From Aaosphaeria pasadenensis (lineage: Eukaryota; Ascomycota; Dothideomycetes; Pleosporales): DNA of 64,000 bases. Position 1 is the first letter of the stretch, and each line of letters opens with the position of its first letter. The stretch covers positions 124,001-188,000 of the forward strand of contig JAKLMB010000024.1 of NCBI GenBank assembly GCA_022813625.1. The letters are read 5' to 3'. Both the position numbers and the translations under genes were made by a program. Below, piece by piece: positions 36,401 to 48,028 of the stretch. The notes under the pieces are model-generated. The model did not search any database. It had not been told where the DNA came from and saw nothing but the letters and a program-made list of their open reading frames with translations.

Positions 36401-36454
36401 GAAGATCGAACGCTCGAGGAAGGGTTTTTGAACCAGTCCAACCATTGGCAGTGA
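33450..36454 (+). CDS. YAK1: YAK1, DYRK-family dual-specificity protein kinase
   Basis: Stress- and nutrient-response kinase acting against PKA-driven growth in yeast. Seven exons: 33450-33969, 34037-34311, 34370-34729, 34778-35037, 35089-35208, 35260-35618, 35667-36454; introns are 48-67 nt with GT-AG ends. The product is 893 residues. Residues 1-265 are Pro/Gln/Ser-rich. The kinase domain spans about 334-665: P-loop GQGTFGQVVK, AVKVIKN with the catalytic Lys, HCDLKPENILL, DFGSA, and the activation loop YTYIQSRFYRSPEV holding the YxY tyrosine pair that DYRK kinases autophosphorylate. The C-terminal 220 residues are very rich in Gln, with clusters of QQQ, and end in a basic stretch. The domain order and the DYRK-specific HCD triad separate it from ordinary MAP kinases. 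Housekeeping neighbour; no functional tie to the siderophore genes. Confidence 0.95.
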
Positions 36455-37623
36455 AGTGGTAGATTCTTTTTTGGATAATCTTCCCCATCAGCCGTCGGTG
36501 CTGAAAGCAATCGCAACGACCGCTTCAACGGCTGACATACAACGGCCAATCCCCATCCCCCTTATTCCGGCGTCAATTACGGATTGATAGTTTCTTCCCG
36601 CATGCGTACAATGAATCATATCCAGGCTGCTGCTGGCCAGAAGGAAGGATGAACACAACCGGTATCAGATTGCATATTTTTTTATACCACCCCCAAGACG
36701 CTTAGCGAGAAGAGTCGGAGACATGCAGTCTGTTATTACATTATTGTTTCCGCGACACAACGGCGACGATAGCTGGCTATGGTGCACAGAAGTAACGTGG
36801 CAGTAGCCCACCATGTTGAGAACAAGATTAAGTCAGTCAGCAGTACGCGCCGCGCGGTCAAATTGTATGCGCTGTAAGAAGGTTGGTGGGTGGAGCAACC
36901 GCACGCGGAGTGTAAGTATTCCACTGCGTGCGACGCAAAGGGAGGCAGCTTAGGGCTCTGTTCAATGATCGCGGGGTGGCTTGTAACTTTATAGCATTCG
37001 TATAAATCTTTTCCAATCGCGTCTGCGGCGACAGACGACGGCCTAGATGTTGCTCATGCCAAGTTGTGATACGAAGCCATCTCACTCGAATACCGATGAG
37101 TCATGGAGGATTCTCACATGAAAAATTATAGGACAGGACAAGAAAGGTAATTGGCACTTTTCTGCCTGACAAGATGCGTCATACCAACCCAAGGGATCTA
37201 GAAAAATACTTGTAGTGTTCAATGATTAGGAAAACAACTTAGTTGAATCGAAGTAACGTAGATTTTGACCCGCAGCTTTGGTAGATACATGAAATTCAAA
37301 TGAACGCCCTGCAGCGACAACTAGGTGCTGAATCCCTCGTATGATAGGTCGGGCAGTAGTGAAAGGGTGCTGCACGTGAGCAAAGAGCAACATATGTGGG
37401 TCCGTGCCTCGCATCCCACTTTCAACGCCAAGGCCAAAATTCCCAATACCACAAAGGCGAGTCGCGCCCCACGGTACTTTTCGCTTTTGCAGGAAACTTA
37501 CAAAAGCCCTCCCACCCTCACAAACCCCCCAGCGTTAATCGCCCCAGAGGTCGCCCCGCCCGCGAGACAGTATCTAATTTTTCGTTGCCAGTCCCGGCCG
37601 TACGTCACGAAAAATCGCCCAAG
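36455..37623. other. Intergenic, YAK1 3' to NIP1 promoter
   Basis: 1.17 kb between two plus-strand genes. I see a 3' UTR on the left and a promoter on the right. No credible ORF. Confidence 0.5.
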
Positions 37624-40365
37624 ATGTCCCGCTTTTTCACCGCCAGCGACAGCTCCAGCGAGGAGTCCTCGGAGGAGGAGCTTTACAGCGAGGAGGAGGA
37701 ATCCCAGGAGGAGGAATCCGAAGAGGAGTCTGAGGAGGACTCGGATGACGACGACTCTGACTCGTCTGGCTCTGAGACCGGTGCAAATCGTTTCTTGAGG
37801 GATGCCAGCGAGAGCGAGGAGAGTGATGACGAGGACCGGGTGAAGAGCTTGAAGAGCGCAAAGGACAAGCGATTCGAAGAGTTGAACAACACGATCGGCG
37901 CTATGAACAACGTGTTGAAGATCAACGACTGGGCCGCCGTTTCAACTGGTGAGTTTACACCATGGAAATCTTGGAGATCGGGCAGTGGGGAGTGGGGTCG
38001 CGGAGCGAGGCTAACAGAACGCAGAGTACGACAAGTTGCAGCGTCTTATCCCCAACTTGATCAAGCAGAACGATGGAAAGGTGCCAAAGCCGTACATCAA
38101 GGCTGTCGCTGATCTTGAGGGTACCGTTACCGAGACCATCGAGAAGCAGAAGGTCACCCCGAAGAAGATGAACGCCATCAACACCCGAGGTCTGAATGCC
38201 GTTCGCCAGAAGATCCGGAAGAACAACAAGGACTATGCCAAGGACATCGATGCGTACAAGGCCGATGAGGACGCATTCATGGTCGAGGAAGTTGAGGACA
38301 AGCCCGCGGTTAAGAAGCCCAAGAAGTCCGACACTAGCATCCCAATCAACGCTGTCCAGGCGGATGATGAGGGTGATTTCATTGAGGTCCGTTCCGGAAG
38401 GGCTGTTCAGTATACTCCTGAGAGTATTCTCAAGCATCTTCGATCAATCGTCGAACAGAGAGGACGTAAAAACGCCGACAGAACGGAGCACATCCGAACA
38501 CTTGAGAAACTCTTCGAGGTTGCCATAAACGACTACCAAAAGGTCCGAGTTCTCCTTACGGTCATCTCGACACGATTCGACTTGACTTCTGGTACCGGAT
38601 CCCAGATGGCTCAGGAACAGTGGAAGCTGTAAGTAGATCTATCTCTTTGCTTAGACCCAGCATGGTAATTAACACATCATCACAGTGCGGCCTCGGAATT
38701 CGAGAAGCTCCTTCAGCTGCTAGAGAACTCCAAGGAGATTGTCGTTGTTGACAATGCCGAGGAGTGGGAGGATGACGAGAAGCTCCCCACCATCACACCC
38801 GGCGAGACCTTCCGCGTCCCTGGCAGCATCGTATCATACGTCGAAAGACTTGACGACGAACTTACTCGATCCCTACAACACATTGACCCTCACACTGCCG
38901 AGTACGTCGAGCGGTTGACAGACGAGGGCTACCTTTACACCATTTTGGTGCGCACATTGGCGTACGCAGAGACTCTCAAGAAAAATGAGAAGCTTGAGTA
39001 CTCGCAAGATTCCCTCAACCGGATCGTGATGCGACGATTGGAGCACGTCTACTTCAAGGTATGAACTGACGCACCAACAAGAACCAGCCTGTTCAATGCT
39101 AACTGTAACAGCCATCCCAAGTTGTGGAGATCCTTGAAGCCAACACATGGAAGGCCCTCCCAGATAGCCTCAACTCCGATATCACCCCACGCTCCGACTC
39201 CACCGAGCCCACTTCCTTTGTCCAGACTCTCTGCACATATCTCTTCGGTCACAGCGAGGGCATCATCCGTGCACGAGCAATGCTGTGCCAGATCTACTTC
39301 CTCGCACTCCACGACCAGTACTACAAGGCTCGTGACATGATGCTCATGTCCCACTTGCAAGAGACCATCAGCAACTTCGACGTTAACACTCAGATCCTCT
39401 TCAACCGTGCTCTCGTCCAGGTTGGTCTCTGCGCTTTCCGCTCTGGTCTCGTCTACGAGGCCCAGACCTCGCTCCAGGAGATTTGCGGTAGCAACAGGCA
39501 GAAGGAACTCCTCGCCCAAGGTCTTCAGATGCAGCGATACTCCCAGATTTCGCCCGAGCAGGAACGCCTCGAGCGCCAGCGCCAGCTTCCCTTCCACATG
39601 CACATCAACCTCGAGCTTCTTGAGTGCGTCTACCTCACCTGCTCCATGCTTCTCGAGATCCCTCTCCTCGCCCAGATTGGCTCTTCTCCCGACATCCGGA
39701 AACGCGTCATCAGCAAGACCTACCGCCGTCTCTTAGAGTACCATGAGCGCCAGATCTTCACCGGACCCCCAGAGAACACTCGCGACCACGTGATGCAAGC
39801 CTCCAAGGCCCTCTCTGCGGGTGAGTGGAGGAAGTCGGCCGACTTCATCAACTCCATCAAGATCTGGGACCTGATGGTCGACTCGGCCAAGATCAAGGAG
39901 ATGCTCTCCTCCCAGATCCAAGAAGAAGGACTGCGAACCTACCTCTTCACCTACGCACCCTTCTACGACACCCTCGCCCTCGAGACGCTCGCCGACATGT
40001 TCGAGCTCCCCGTCCGCAAGGTGCAAGCCGTCGTCAGCAAGATGATCTCGCACGAAGAGCTCGCCGCCGCCCTCGACCAAGTCAGGTCGGCCATCATCTT
40101 CCGCAAGGGTGTCGAGCTGTCTCGCCTGCAGAGTCTGGCACTCAGCCTCAGCGACAAGGCATCCGGCCTCATCGAGTCCAACGAGAAGACCCTCGAGCAG
40201 CGCACAGCAGGCACAAGCAACGCCTTCGAGCGACAAGGCCACCAAGGCGGCCGTGGCGGACGCGGAGGCAGGGGTCGTGGAGGCGGCGCCAGGGGCGGCG
40301 GCGGTCGCGGCGGAAGGAACCAGCAGTTCACCGGCGGTGCTCTCGGACGTGCTATCCAGGCTTAA
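37624..40365 (+). CDS. NIP1: Eukaryotic translation initiation factor 3 subunit C (eIF3c)
   Basis: Core subunit of eIF3, joining the 40S ribosome to eIF1, eIF2 and eIF5 at initiation in the cytoplasm. Exons: 37624-37948, 38025-38628, 38686-39058, 39112-40365; 851 residues (yeast Nip1 is 812). The N-terminus is the characteristic acidic Ser/Glu tract (MSRFFTASDSSSEE and on), followed by NRFLRDASESEESDDED. The eIF3c N-terminal domain follows, then a PCI domain in about residues 600-770, and an Arg-Gly-rich tail (GGRGGRGGRGRGGG) just before the end. Introns have GT-AG ends; the first donor is GTGAGT. The start ATG follows a C/A-rich leader and begins the conserved MSRFF. The RGG tail is common in fungal eIF3c and may bind RNA or be methylated. 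Confidence 0.96.
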
Positions 40366-41846
40366 GAGATCGGCTAGCATCTCTGACAGGAGTCTGTGTG
40401 TGGTTTTTTTCCCCCCTTACAATTTTTCTTTCTGGCATTTTGGGATTTTTTTCTCGAATCGAAATAGAGAAGAGATGAAAGACGATGATGATGAAACAAG
40501 CTCCTCGTGTGTGTACATGCGTGTCTTAATCCCCATCACAGCGTCCCCGACAACGGGGCAGTTGTTTTCGTTCACGCTCACCTGGTCATCTTTGTTTTGT
40601 TTTTTCCTTTGTGTCTATTCCCAAGATGAGAATCATGTTAAGCAGGTACCTACCTAGCTTCGAATACGAAGCAGGCTGGACGGTAGTTGAGAAGGAAACG
40701 CAGGAGAGAAAGGGAGACTGTGTATGTATGGGAAATGACAACCGGGCAAAAGGAAAGGAAATGAAAGGGGGTGGCATCCATGAAAATGGGAAACAAATGA
40801 TGGATTGGCATTGGAATCGAGAGCAATATGAAATAAAAGATCTTTTTTACGTTACAAATGCTGTTGATCGTGTCTTCCTATACGTGGATATTTGTACGTT
40901 CTACAATGATACAATGACAAGTCTCGTCCAATGCCAGCGAACTGCCTAAGTATTGAACGCAGATAAATGACATGTAGGAGATACAATAGTTACAAAACAT
41001 CCTACACTGTTCCAAGCCTTTCGTAGACGGTGGAAAGAAGAGGAAAATCGACTTAGGATTATCTACCCACACATCTCTCTACCTATACATCTCTCTACTT
41101 ATATGTGCTTCTACCTATATATCTCTCTACCTACCCATCTATCTACACATATATCTACACATACATCTACACATACACACAAACACACACACACATATCC
41201 CCATCCTATCACTACCCTACAACACTGACCACACAGTCTCCACTCCTCCATACACCTCTGACCCTGACCCATCTTAAAGGCAATCTAAATCCAATAAATG
41301 ATCACTTTCCCTACTTTATCTGCACTAGATGGATAGGTCAGAGTTAAGGGAAGAAGTCTATAAAGTCTCAGGGGCACGTACCAAGGCCGAGTTTTGGTTC
41401 TTTAAGTGTTTACTTCAAAGTTCACACTGCCTCCCTTATTTTTTTTGGTCTTAACCAGCGAGCGAAAGGAAAGTAACGTACCCCGAACAGGGACGCAGAA
41501 TCACAATACAGAAGGAAAGGACACGCAATTTTCAGAGATTATAATTTCATTGATTTGATATCGTATGATTGTACAAAAGGCCAACCAGTATAACTACCTG
41601 CCCAAGGAAGAAAAAGGGTTCCTCGAACCATTACTGACTAATTGTGACTGGAAAGCAAAGGGTGGTATCGTTCAAATGCAGACTGGTCGTTTATCATGAA
41701 TAATCCCAAACCCCCCGTGGAATTCTTGACGACTCCTTTTCCGCCCCCTTGTTGGGTTTGGTTTCGTCTCCCCGTAAATATTACTTCTTCTGACTCCTCT
41801 TATGATACTCCCCTACTTCATGGGAGAAACGTCAAAGTGAAAAAAC
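40366..41846. other. Convergent spacer, NIP1 / PAP2 gene
   Basis: 1.48 kb holding two 3' UTRs and a low-complexity CTA/CACA-rich tract at about 41060-41197. No coding signal. Confidence 0.5.
41060..41197. repeat. Low-complexity CTAC/ATCT/ACAC tract
   Basis: About 140 bases of degenerate pyrimidine/purine tandem repeats: first CTACCTAT and ATCTCTCT units, then ACATACATCTAC, then a CACACA run. A simple repeat with no assigned function. Confidence 0.75.
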
Positions 41847-43251
41847 TTAGACCATCTGGTCAGGGTGGGCGTGACCATGGCCATGGCCGTGAGTATGTCC
41901 GACATGGTGATCACCAACTGGCTTGCGGTTGACTGAGTGCTCGCCACCAACACCGACCACGCCGCCGTGGGTACCACGCCCGTTGGCGGCACCGTGAGTT
42001 GCAGCTCCAGCGACGGCGTTAGCAGCCTGCGCCATGGTGCCACGAGGACCATCCGATGCGTCACCTGGGGCACCACCCCAAGCACTGCCGTCGTGAGTTC
42101 CCCAGCCGGCCTTGCGGGTGAAGAGAGCGTCATGGAAGCCGTCGAGGGTAGACGGGCCGGCACCGTAGACGAAGGGAGTAGTGCGGAGGAGGGGAATGTG
42201 GTTGACTGTTTAGTGGATTAGCCCTATAGATGCAGTGGCAGGAATCTGGATCTACTTACATCGGAAGTCCCAGACGCTAGCATAGACCATGCGGTAGGAG
42301 CTGAAAGCCATGATGGAACCGATAGTGGCACCAGCGGCCAAGTCATACCAGTTGTGGTACTCGTCGATGGTCAACGCACCTGCAATGAGGCAGGCTCCAA
42401 GCAGAGGCGCGTAAAGGGCGGCCAGCTTCCACATAGCAGGGTGGTAGTTGCTGAAGACCTTGAGCTTAGCATTTAGGTACAGGTACAGGAAGACGAATCC
42501 TGCAAAGGCAGCAGTGGTGTGACCAGAAGGCATGGACTCGAGGGCATCGTTGATCTCGGCTTTGTCGCCAGTGCAGACGCTGCGGTCGAACATAATCTGG
42601 CGGTAGCCGTTGGCGACATTTCCACCAGCATTGACGTTGGCCCTGGACAAGTCTGGCTTACAGACAGCGAGGAAGTGAGGTCGGAGACCTGGCGTACATA
42701 TTAGAACGACAGACTAATCAGTGAAGGTAATACATTGTATACATACCACCAATGAGCCACTTGATAAACACCTGGAAAACAGCAGCTGTGATGAGAGAGT
42801 ACAGTAGACCGATGGTAGCGTTGTTGATATCCCAGAAGCTGCGTGCTCGGATCTGCACGATCAAGAAGACGGCAAAGGGAACGAAGAACGCAATGAGAGC
42901 AGCAGCCCAGATGGGCACGATCTCGTTTCGCAGGGGGTATGCGAACTCGGGATAGACAATCTCGCCATCCTGGAAAGTGATGGGGAAGCTTCTGCTGGGA
43001 GCAGGATCCGCCATATAGACACCGAGACCGATGGCACCCAAGATAGCCATGCTCACGATATCCAGAGCGGTGGCCTTGATCCACTGGCCAAAGGTTGGAC
43101 GTGAGTTCCAAGCATTGCTGCCATGATGGCCGTGGTGGTGTGTGGTCTTCTCGCCCCTGCGGCTGAAGATACCAGGCTTGCGTTCGTGGGTGCCAGTCGC
43201 TGTGGCCGTATTGGCATCGGCCGGGGCAGTGCGCCTATTGAAGAATCCCAT
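41847..43251 (-). CDS. PAP2-family lipid phosphate phosphatase (DPP1/LPP-like)
   Basis: Membrane phosphatase expected to act on diacylglycerol pyrophosphate or phosphatidate. Exons on the minus strand: 43251-42747, 42688-42260, 42205-41847; 430 residues. Introns of 58 and 54 nt have GTATGT and GTAAGT donors. About six membrane helices. The three catalytic PAP2 motifs are present: K164 to RP172 (KWLIGGLRP, formed only after splicing), PSGH at 222-225 with the acid-base His, and H280 to D284 (HNWYD) with the nucleophilic His. The Arg usual in the third motif is not at the usual place (LTIDEYHNWYD). Oddities: a HHHGHH stretch near the N-terminus and a C-terminal tail with alternating HGH repeats ending PDQMV. 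The ATG at 43251 was chosen because the longer frame to 43347 lacks the MGFFNRR-type start seen in fungal relatives. Confidence 0.9.
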
Positions 43252-44367
43252 GTTGAAGATATCGATGTTAAGACTGTGTTGTTTGTTTGTGATTTGGTGA
43301 AGTGGCGGACTGTTTGTTATAGAAACAGTGACGCAGGTGAAGTGCACTTGTCAAGCTGATATAGGGGAGTTGCAAGCAAATAAACAAACAAACACCAGGT
43401 GCAAAGGTGACGTAGCGGGACCTCACTCGCTGGAATTTCGAGGCTGGTTAGATACTGAATCGAAAGAGAGTAGTATCCAGAGCCAGTGTTCACTCCCATA
43501 TATACTGTAAGACACCGACACAGATCTTGATCCAGCGTCACACACATGAGTACAACTACATCATACCTCCCTGCGTGGTCCACTCAAACGTCAAGCCACA
43601 AACAGGCTGAAAACCTTGCATCGTCAAATTGGCTGGTGATCACAACACGTCTCAATGATGAGCACTGAAATGGGACGAAGATTATTGCCGTAACGAGGTG
43701 AAACAAGAGCGGGTTGGAAAAGTTGGCATCAAAGCTTAAAATGCTTGTGCTGTGGCTCGACCCTTGGCATGAATGCATTCAGGACCTTCCAAGCCAAAGC
43801 GGAGAATTTTGCGTGTCGTCTTCGAGGAAGTTGATCTATGTAGCACAGCAAATCGTATATAATTTGTGGAATCAGTGATTTGTTGATAGATAATTGCTAT
43901 TCATGACTGGTTGTTGACTGAAGGTAGCGTGTTTCATATGACGTCAGAATTTGTGTGATCTCAAACTTGCATCAATACGGCTCTGGAATGCCGAAATGCC
44001 ATACACGCGGTTCTAGATTACGGTTTTCCGCCAGTCATTATGACATCGAATTCTATCATGCTCGTTGGCCCAAGGGCTAGGCATGGCACCTCTTAACCGC
44101 CTCGCCGTGCCGGCATCCGTGGCTCAGTCTGCCTTGGTTTTCTGCTCGTACTCCTGTAGGTTGATGCTGGTCTTCAGTATGAGCGCACAACTGCCATTCG
44201 CGTGTGTGTACTACCCCACGCACGCACCGCACTAAGCCGAGGTGCTGTGGCTGATGCGTGGGGAAGGAAACCAGGAAACCAACGTCTGGTTCCTCTCCGC
44301 TGGAGGTATTGGGTGCTGGTGTGTTGGTACGTATATTGATCCTCATGCGCCATTGTGACGCTTCAGT
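43252..44367. other. Intergenic, PAP2 gene promoter and SNF8 3' end
   Basis: 1.1 kb upstream of the PAP2 gene and downstream of SNF8, both on the minus strand. No ORF with recognisable content. Confidence 0.5.
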
Positions 44368-45162
44368 TCATCCATTCCCCACACCAGCCGCTCCGATGAA
44401 GGCAGGACTCCAGTACTCGTTCTCGCCAGCCTGAGTATCAACCCAAACCAATGAGTCCGTCATCAAGTCCTCGATCACTGCAACTGCTCTTGGCCTCTCC
44501 CAAGAAAGATTGAGTTGAAGCATGGAGACGGTGACATAACCCAGCACTTGAATGGCTTCGAGGACTGTGCTCTGATCTGTGTTCAGATCCTTCGGCACAC
44601 TACGTATCAAACTCCTGTGACCGAGCTTCATTATAGAGAAGCACGAGCCCAAGGGAGACAGAGATTCCACAGCCCGTGTGATATCGTCGTCGGAGACCTC
44701 CATACCACCACCGATGCCACGGCCCCGCTGAATGCGCTTCTTGACCTCAGAGACGGATATGAGGCCGCCATTTTCGGCGCGCGTAGAGCGACATTCTTCA
44801 ACGATGAGGACACCGAGGTTGAAGTAGAAGTCGTTGACGCTACCTCCGAGCATCTGTGCCCATATGCTGCCTGCATCTCCGTCCTTCCCCTTCTCTCTGT
44901 GGTGACTAGACGCGAGGAAGTCGACGCCAATTACACTGCACATGCGGGCGAACTCGGCGCGGAAGGCGGGATTCGCACGAATGTCTTTGGCATGGGTTAC
45001 GGCGAAATTGTGGAGTAGGGATTGAAAGACGGAGAGTTGGGTACTCAGCGATTGAGTATTCTGGTTACGGAGAGACGCGCCGTGGGAGGCATACTGAGAG
45101 GAGGAGATGCGGGAGGTAGTTAGGGAGGAAAGACCTGGGGTACGTCGAGAGCGGTCAACCAT
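44368..45162 (-). CDS. SNF8: ESCRT-II subunit SNF8/VPS22
   Basis: ESCRT-II works at endosomes in multivesicular body formation; Snf8 pairs with Vps36 and binds Vps25. Single exon, 264 residues. Seen: an N-terminal helix region (SLSTQLSVFQSLLHNF), the conserved AKDIRANPAFRAEFARMC and GSVNDFYFNLGVLIVEECR blocks, the glycine-rich GRGIGGGMEVSDDDI loop, and the C-terminal winged-helix segment VLGYVTVSMLQLNLSWER ending ENEYWSP. I start at the ATG at 45162 (MVDRSRR), since the frame upstream to 45261 adds 33 residues with no likeness to the family. The N-terminus lacks the MSRRGVG start I remember for Snf8 proteins, so a missed 5' exon is possible. Family length is about 230-270. Confidence 0.9.
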   Translation of the reverse strand: MVDRSRRTPGLSSLTTSRISSSQYASHGASLRNQNTQSLSTQLSVFQSLLHNFAVTHAKDIRANPAFRAEFARMCSVIGVDFLASSHHREKGKDGDAGSIWAQMLGGSVNDFYFNLGVLIVEECRSTRAENGGLISVSEVKKRIQRGRGIGGGMEVSDDDITRAVESLSPLGSCFSIMKLGHRSLIRSVPKDLNTDQSTVLEAIQVLGYVTVSMLQLNLSWERPRAVAVIEDLMTDSLVWVDTQAGENEYWSPAFIGAAGVGNG

Positions 45163-46720
45163 GGCGGCGGGGAAGTGACGGTGGGCGAGGTAGCTGTCTA
45201 TGCTCTGTACCCGTACCCGTACCTTGATGGGTGTAAATATGGTATTAGGGTATCGTGGCACGCGTGGTTAGGTAAGTGTACAAGGTAGAGTGTTGAATGT
45301 TAATAAGTAGGTGTAGGTGTACACACTGTATAGTGTAGTATGCGTAGGTGCAGCATGGACAACCTGGGCGGAACAAGTGCGGGGCCGGTAACGTTCAAGT
45401 TCAAGCTCAAGAGTGCAACCAACCCACCAACCCACCATCCACCTCACGACTCAGGTACTTATTCATTGTCTTCCCCTCCTATCCTTCCGTGCCCTCCTAT
45501 CATAGTTTATCTCTTCTTTGCATAGCTAGAAAGAAATGTCGCGGATATATCGCCGCAATCATCAATTCGCACAAACACCGTCTCGTATCTCATCTCATTC
45601 GGACAACTAATTCACCATCGGGCTTCTTGATTCGCGAAGCAACAGGACATCTGCGTCTTACTGCTTGCATCATTGCATCTACAGTCTCTACCTATCTACC
45701 TGCCTACCTACCTACCTAGGTAGGTAATTACCTTCTTGTAGGTGCAGCAAGATGCAGGCCAAGTGAGACGTAGCGGGGCCAACACATCGCTCACCCCTCC
45801 CCGCCCACAAGTGAATACATACGAGATAGATGTATCCTTACTCGTACAGATGCAGACTGGGATACAAGACTAACCATCAGGATACAAGACAAGGAAGAAG
45901 CGGATGCATTTAGATACACACTGACAGTCGTCAACCGAAAGACAAGACGCAGTGCAGTAACCTCGTCTGAGTGAGTGAGCTACGCAACTGCAACACGGCT
46001 CTATCTCGCTGCTATTATCGCCATGCCATGTCCCGCAGCACCTAGTCGCTAACACAAGTAATACTTGCACTTGTAATCCATTGTTTAATTAACCCTTAGC
46101 TTTCAACAAAATCCATCCGAAAGGTCTGGAAGAGGCCTGGTAGATCAATCGCCCTTCTCATCTAGTCTTTTCCCTCGTCTCACCCGCACAAGCGACCGGT
46201 TACGGATCCTATCTTCACGCGCCGCCACACCACTAATTAACACTTGGATACGGCCTTTTGTTATTTGTTGTTGTACTGGTGTCATTGCTCTTTGGTTCTG
46301 CGATCTTCTTCTACTCTCAACATCAACTCTACTGTTGTCTACCCTCCCTATCTGCCTAGATACTCATCTAAGGTACTTTTTACTTGGGACACCTGAGGGT
46401 ACTTACTCGAGTGGCACAGAAGCTGTGCCATGTATAGCTTCCAACCTTACAGCTCTTCATCAGTCTAATTAATAATCTTTCCTTCTTCTCTCATCTTTAT
46501 TTTCTTCTACTTTCTTCTACTATTATCTTCTTCTTGCCACAGCGTTTACACGTCATCCTTCCAGCCTCAAAAGAGCTCTTATTACAGTGCTGCAGCTGCC
46601 CGTTGACCGTCGCTGCCGCCTCATGATATACAGCCCAAGACCCTTTTCCCGAGGCAACCCACAACCACCCTCAAAATTCTACGCTTCACAACTTTCGAGG
46701 CGTTATTCCACGTCTCCAAG
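45163..46720. promoter_or_regulatory. Divergent promoter region, SNF8 / AAR2
   Basis: 1.56 kb between two divergent genes. The AAR2 side is strongly pyrimidine-rich (TTCTTC runs at about 46300-46540), typical of a fungal leader. It contains an 18-base perfect palindrome at 45709-45726. No gene seen. Confidence 0.5.
45709..45726. repeat. Perfect palindrome of CTAC units
   Basis: TACCTACCTAGGTAGGTA reads the same on both strands (two nine-base arms, centre 45717/45718). It is flanked on the left by further CTAC copies, so it looks like an inverted pair of short tandem repeats. Confidence 0.8.
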
Positions 46721-48028
46721 ATGGATCCAGCCACGCAGACACATTGTGTCCTGCTGCTGGATCTGCCTCCATCCGCTTTGGGCGGCATCGACCTGCTCTC
46801 GTTCACCACGACCCCGCGATTCCGAGGTGTGAAAAACCTCCCACCAGGCTTGCACTTTGTTTTCGCCTCCAGTGATATGTCGCTTTCCGTCCGTCACGGC
46901 GCATGGTTCTACGTGTCCCCTGGAGGTGGAGCACCACAGGTCTTCATCAAGAAATGGAGTCCCGCCACCGAGGAGTTGGTGGACGAGACTTCGCAGACCT
47001 CCGTCATGCGTTGGAAGGCGAACTTGGGTCAGATCTGGAAAGACGCGCTAACGCCATATCGCCAAACCGTGCCATCCGGAACGTCAGAAGAGGACGACGC
47101 AGCAGAAGAATCAGCAGATTGGAGCAGCCTGACATCAAGAATAAATGCGACCCTGCTCTCGAGGATATGTGGTCTAAATCCAGACCACTGGAGTTTAAGT
47201 TCTTCGTCGTCTGCCGCCCAGGATCTCGAGAGCATACCGGGCCTCGACTCCGGCAACAGTATAATCAACCCCGAGAAAGAACTTAAATTCCTCCCCATCG
47301 ATCTGAAGCGGACGTGGAGAGAAGGTGCAACGGGCAGGGAGCGAACAGATGCCGCGCAGGACCGGTCATGGGCGCTGGGGGAACTTGTGGACCACCATTG
47401 TCAGGGTTCAAATCTGCGCATGCGCGAATTCGAGATTCTGGGTGAATTGCAATTCTGCTTTCTCATGGTGTTGACGCTGAACAACAGCTCTTGTTTGGAG
47501 CAATGGAAACGGCTATTAGGCTTACTACTTACCTCTCGTCAAGCGATTAGGGAGCGCTCGCAATTGTATCTGCAGCTGCTCAAGACGCTGAGTTTGCAGC
47601 TCACGCATTGCGCCAGCATGGAGGCAAGCATGTTTGATATGCACGAGGCCGGCGGGGGTTTCCTGAAACCACTTTTACGAAGATTCAAGAAGAACCTCGA
47701 TGAATTTGACGGCAAATGGAAGTCTGATATTGAGGAGGAATTCGAGGAGCTTCAGGAATTTCTGCAGCAGGAGTTCAATTGGGAGCTGGACGATTCCTAC
47801 GTGAAGCGCGGCATGCTCGAATTGGAAGACGGCGAGCGCGTGGAGATGGATATGAACGGCGCAGACGAGGACGACGAGACGGGCGAGTATGCGCCAACCG
47901 TTGTTGAACTGAGCGCATCCCAAATGAAAGAGCTGCGGCGGTCTGATGTTAGGCAAGGTGGAGGGGCTCGTGCAGCCGAGGAAGACGAGGAAGACGCAGA
48001 TCTTGACGATATGGATACCCGATACTGA
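46721..48028 (+). CDS. AAR2: AAR2, U5 snRNP assembly factor
   Basis: Aar2 binds Prp8 in the cytoplasm-assembled U5 snRNP and is replaced by Brr2 in the nucleus, so it serves pre-mRNA splicing. Single exon, 435 residues. The N-terminal half has the family's hydrophobic start (VLLLDLPPSALGGIDLLSF), F..GVKNLPPGLHFVF and the GAWF.V strand. The middle holds LKFLPIDLKRTW and the helical repeat domain ELQFCFLMVLTLNNSSCLEQWKRLL. The C-terminus is acidic (EEDEEDADLDDMD). The ATG at 46721 was chosen because the preceding leader is pyrimidine-rich and the next residues fit the family. No introns, which is usual for a gene that may itself influence splicing, though that is only a remark. Confidence 0.92.
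   Translation: MDPATQTHCVLLLDLPPSALGGIDLLSFTTTPRFRGVKNLPPGLHFVFASSDMSLSVRHGAWFYVSPGGGAPQVFIKKWSPATEELVDETSQTSVMRWKANLGQIWKDALTPYRQTVPSGTSEEDDAAEESADWSSLTSRINATLLSRICGLNPDHWSLSSSSSAAQDLESIPGLDSGNSIINPEKELKFLPIDLKRTWREGATGRERTDAAQDRSWALGELVDHHCQGSNLRMREFEILGELQFCFLMVLTLNNSSCLEQWKRLLGLLLTSRQAIRERSQLYLQLLKTLSLQLTHCASMEASMFDMHEAGGGFLKPLLRRFKKNLDEFDGKWKSDIEEEFEELQEFLQQEFNWELDDSYVKRGMLELEDGERVEMDMNGADEDDETGEYAPTVVELSASQMKELRRSDVRQGGGARAAEEDEEDADLDDMDTRY

Noticed and set aside
39733..40380. 215-codon minus-strand ORF over eIF3c
   Set aside because: Antisense to the PCI/RGG part of eIF3c and explained by GC-rich third positions.
41060..41197. CTA/CACA tract as a transposon end or CRISPR-like array
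   Set aside because: Units are degenerate and adjoining, with no spacers, terminal repeats or coding remains.
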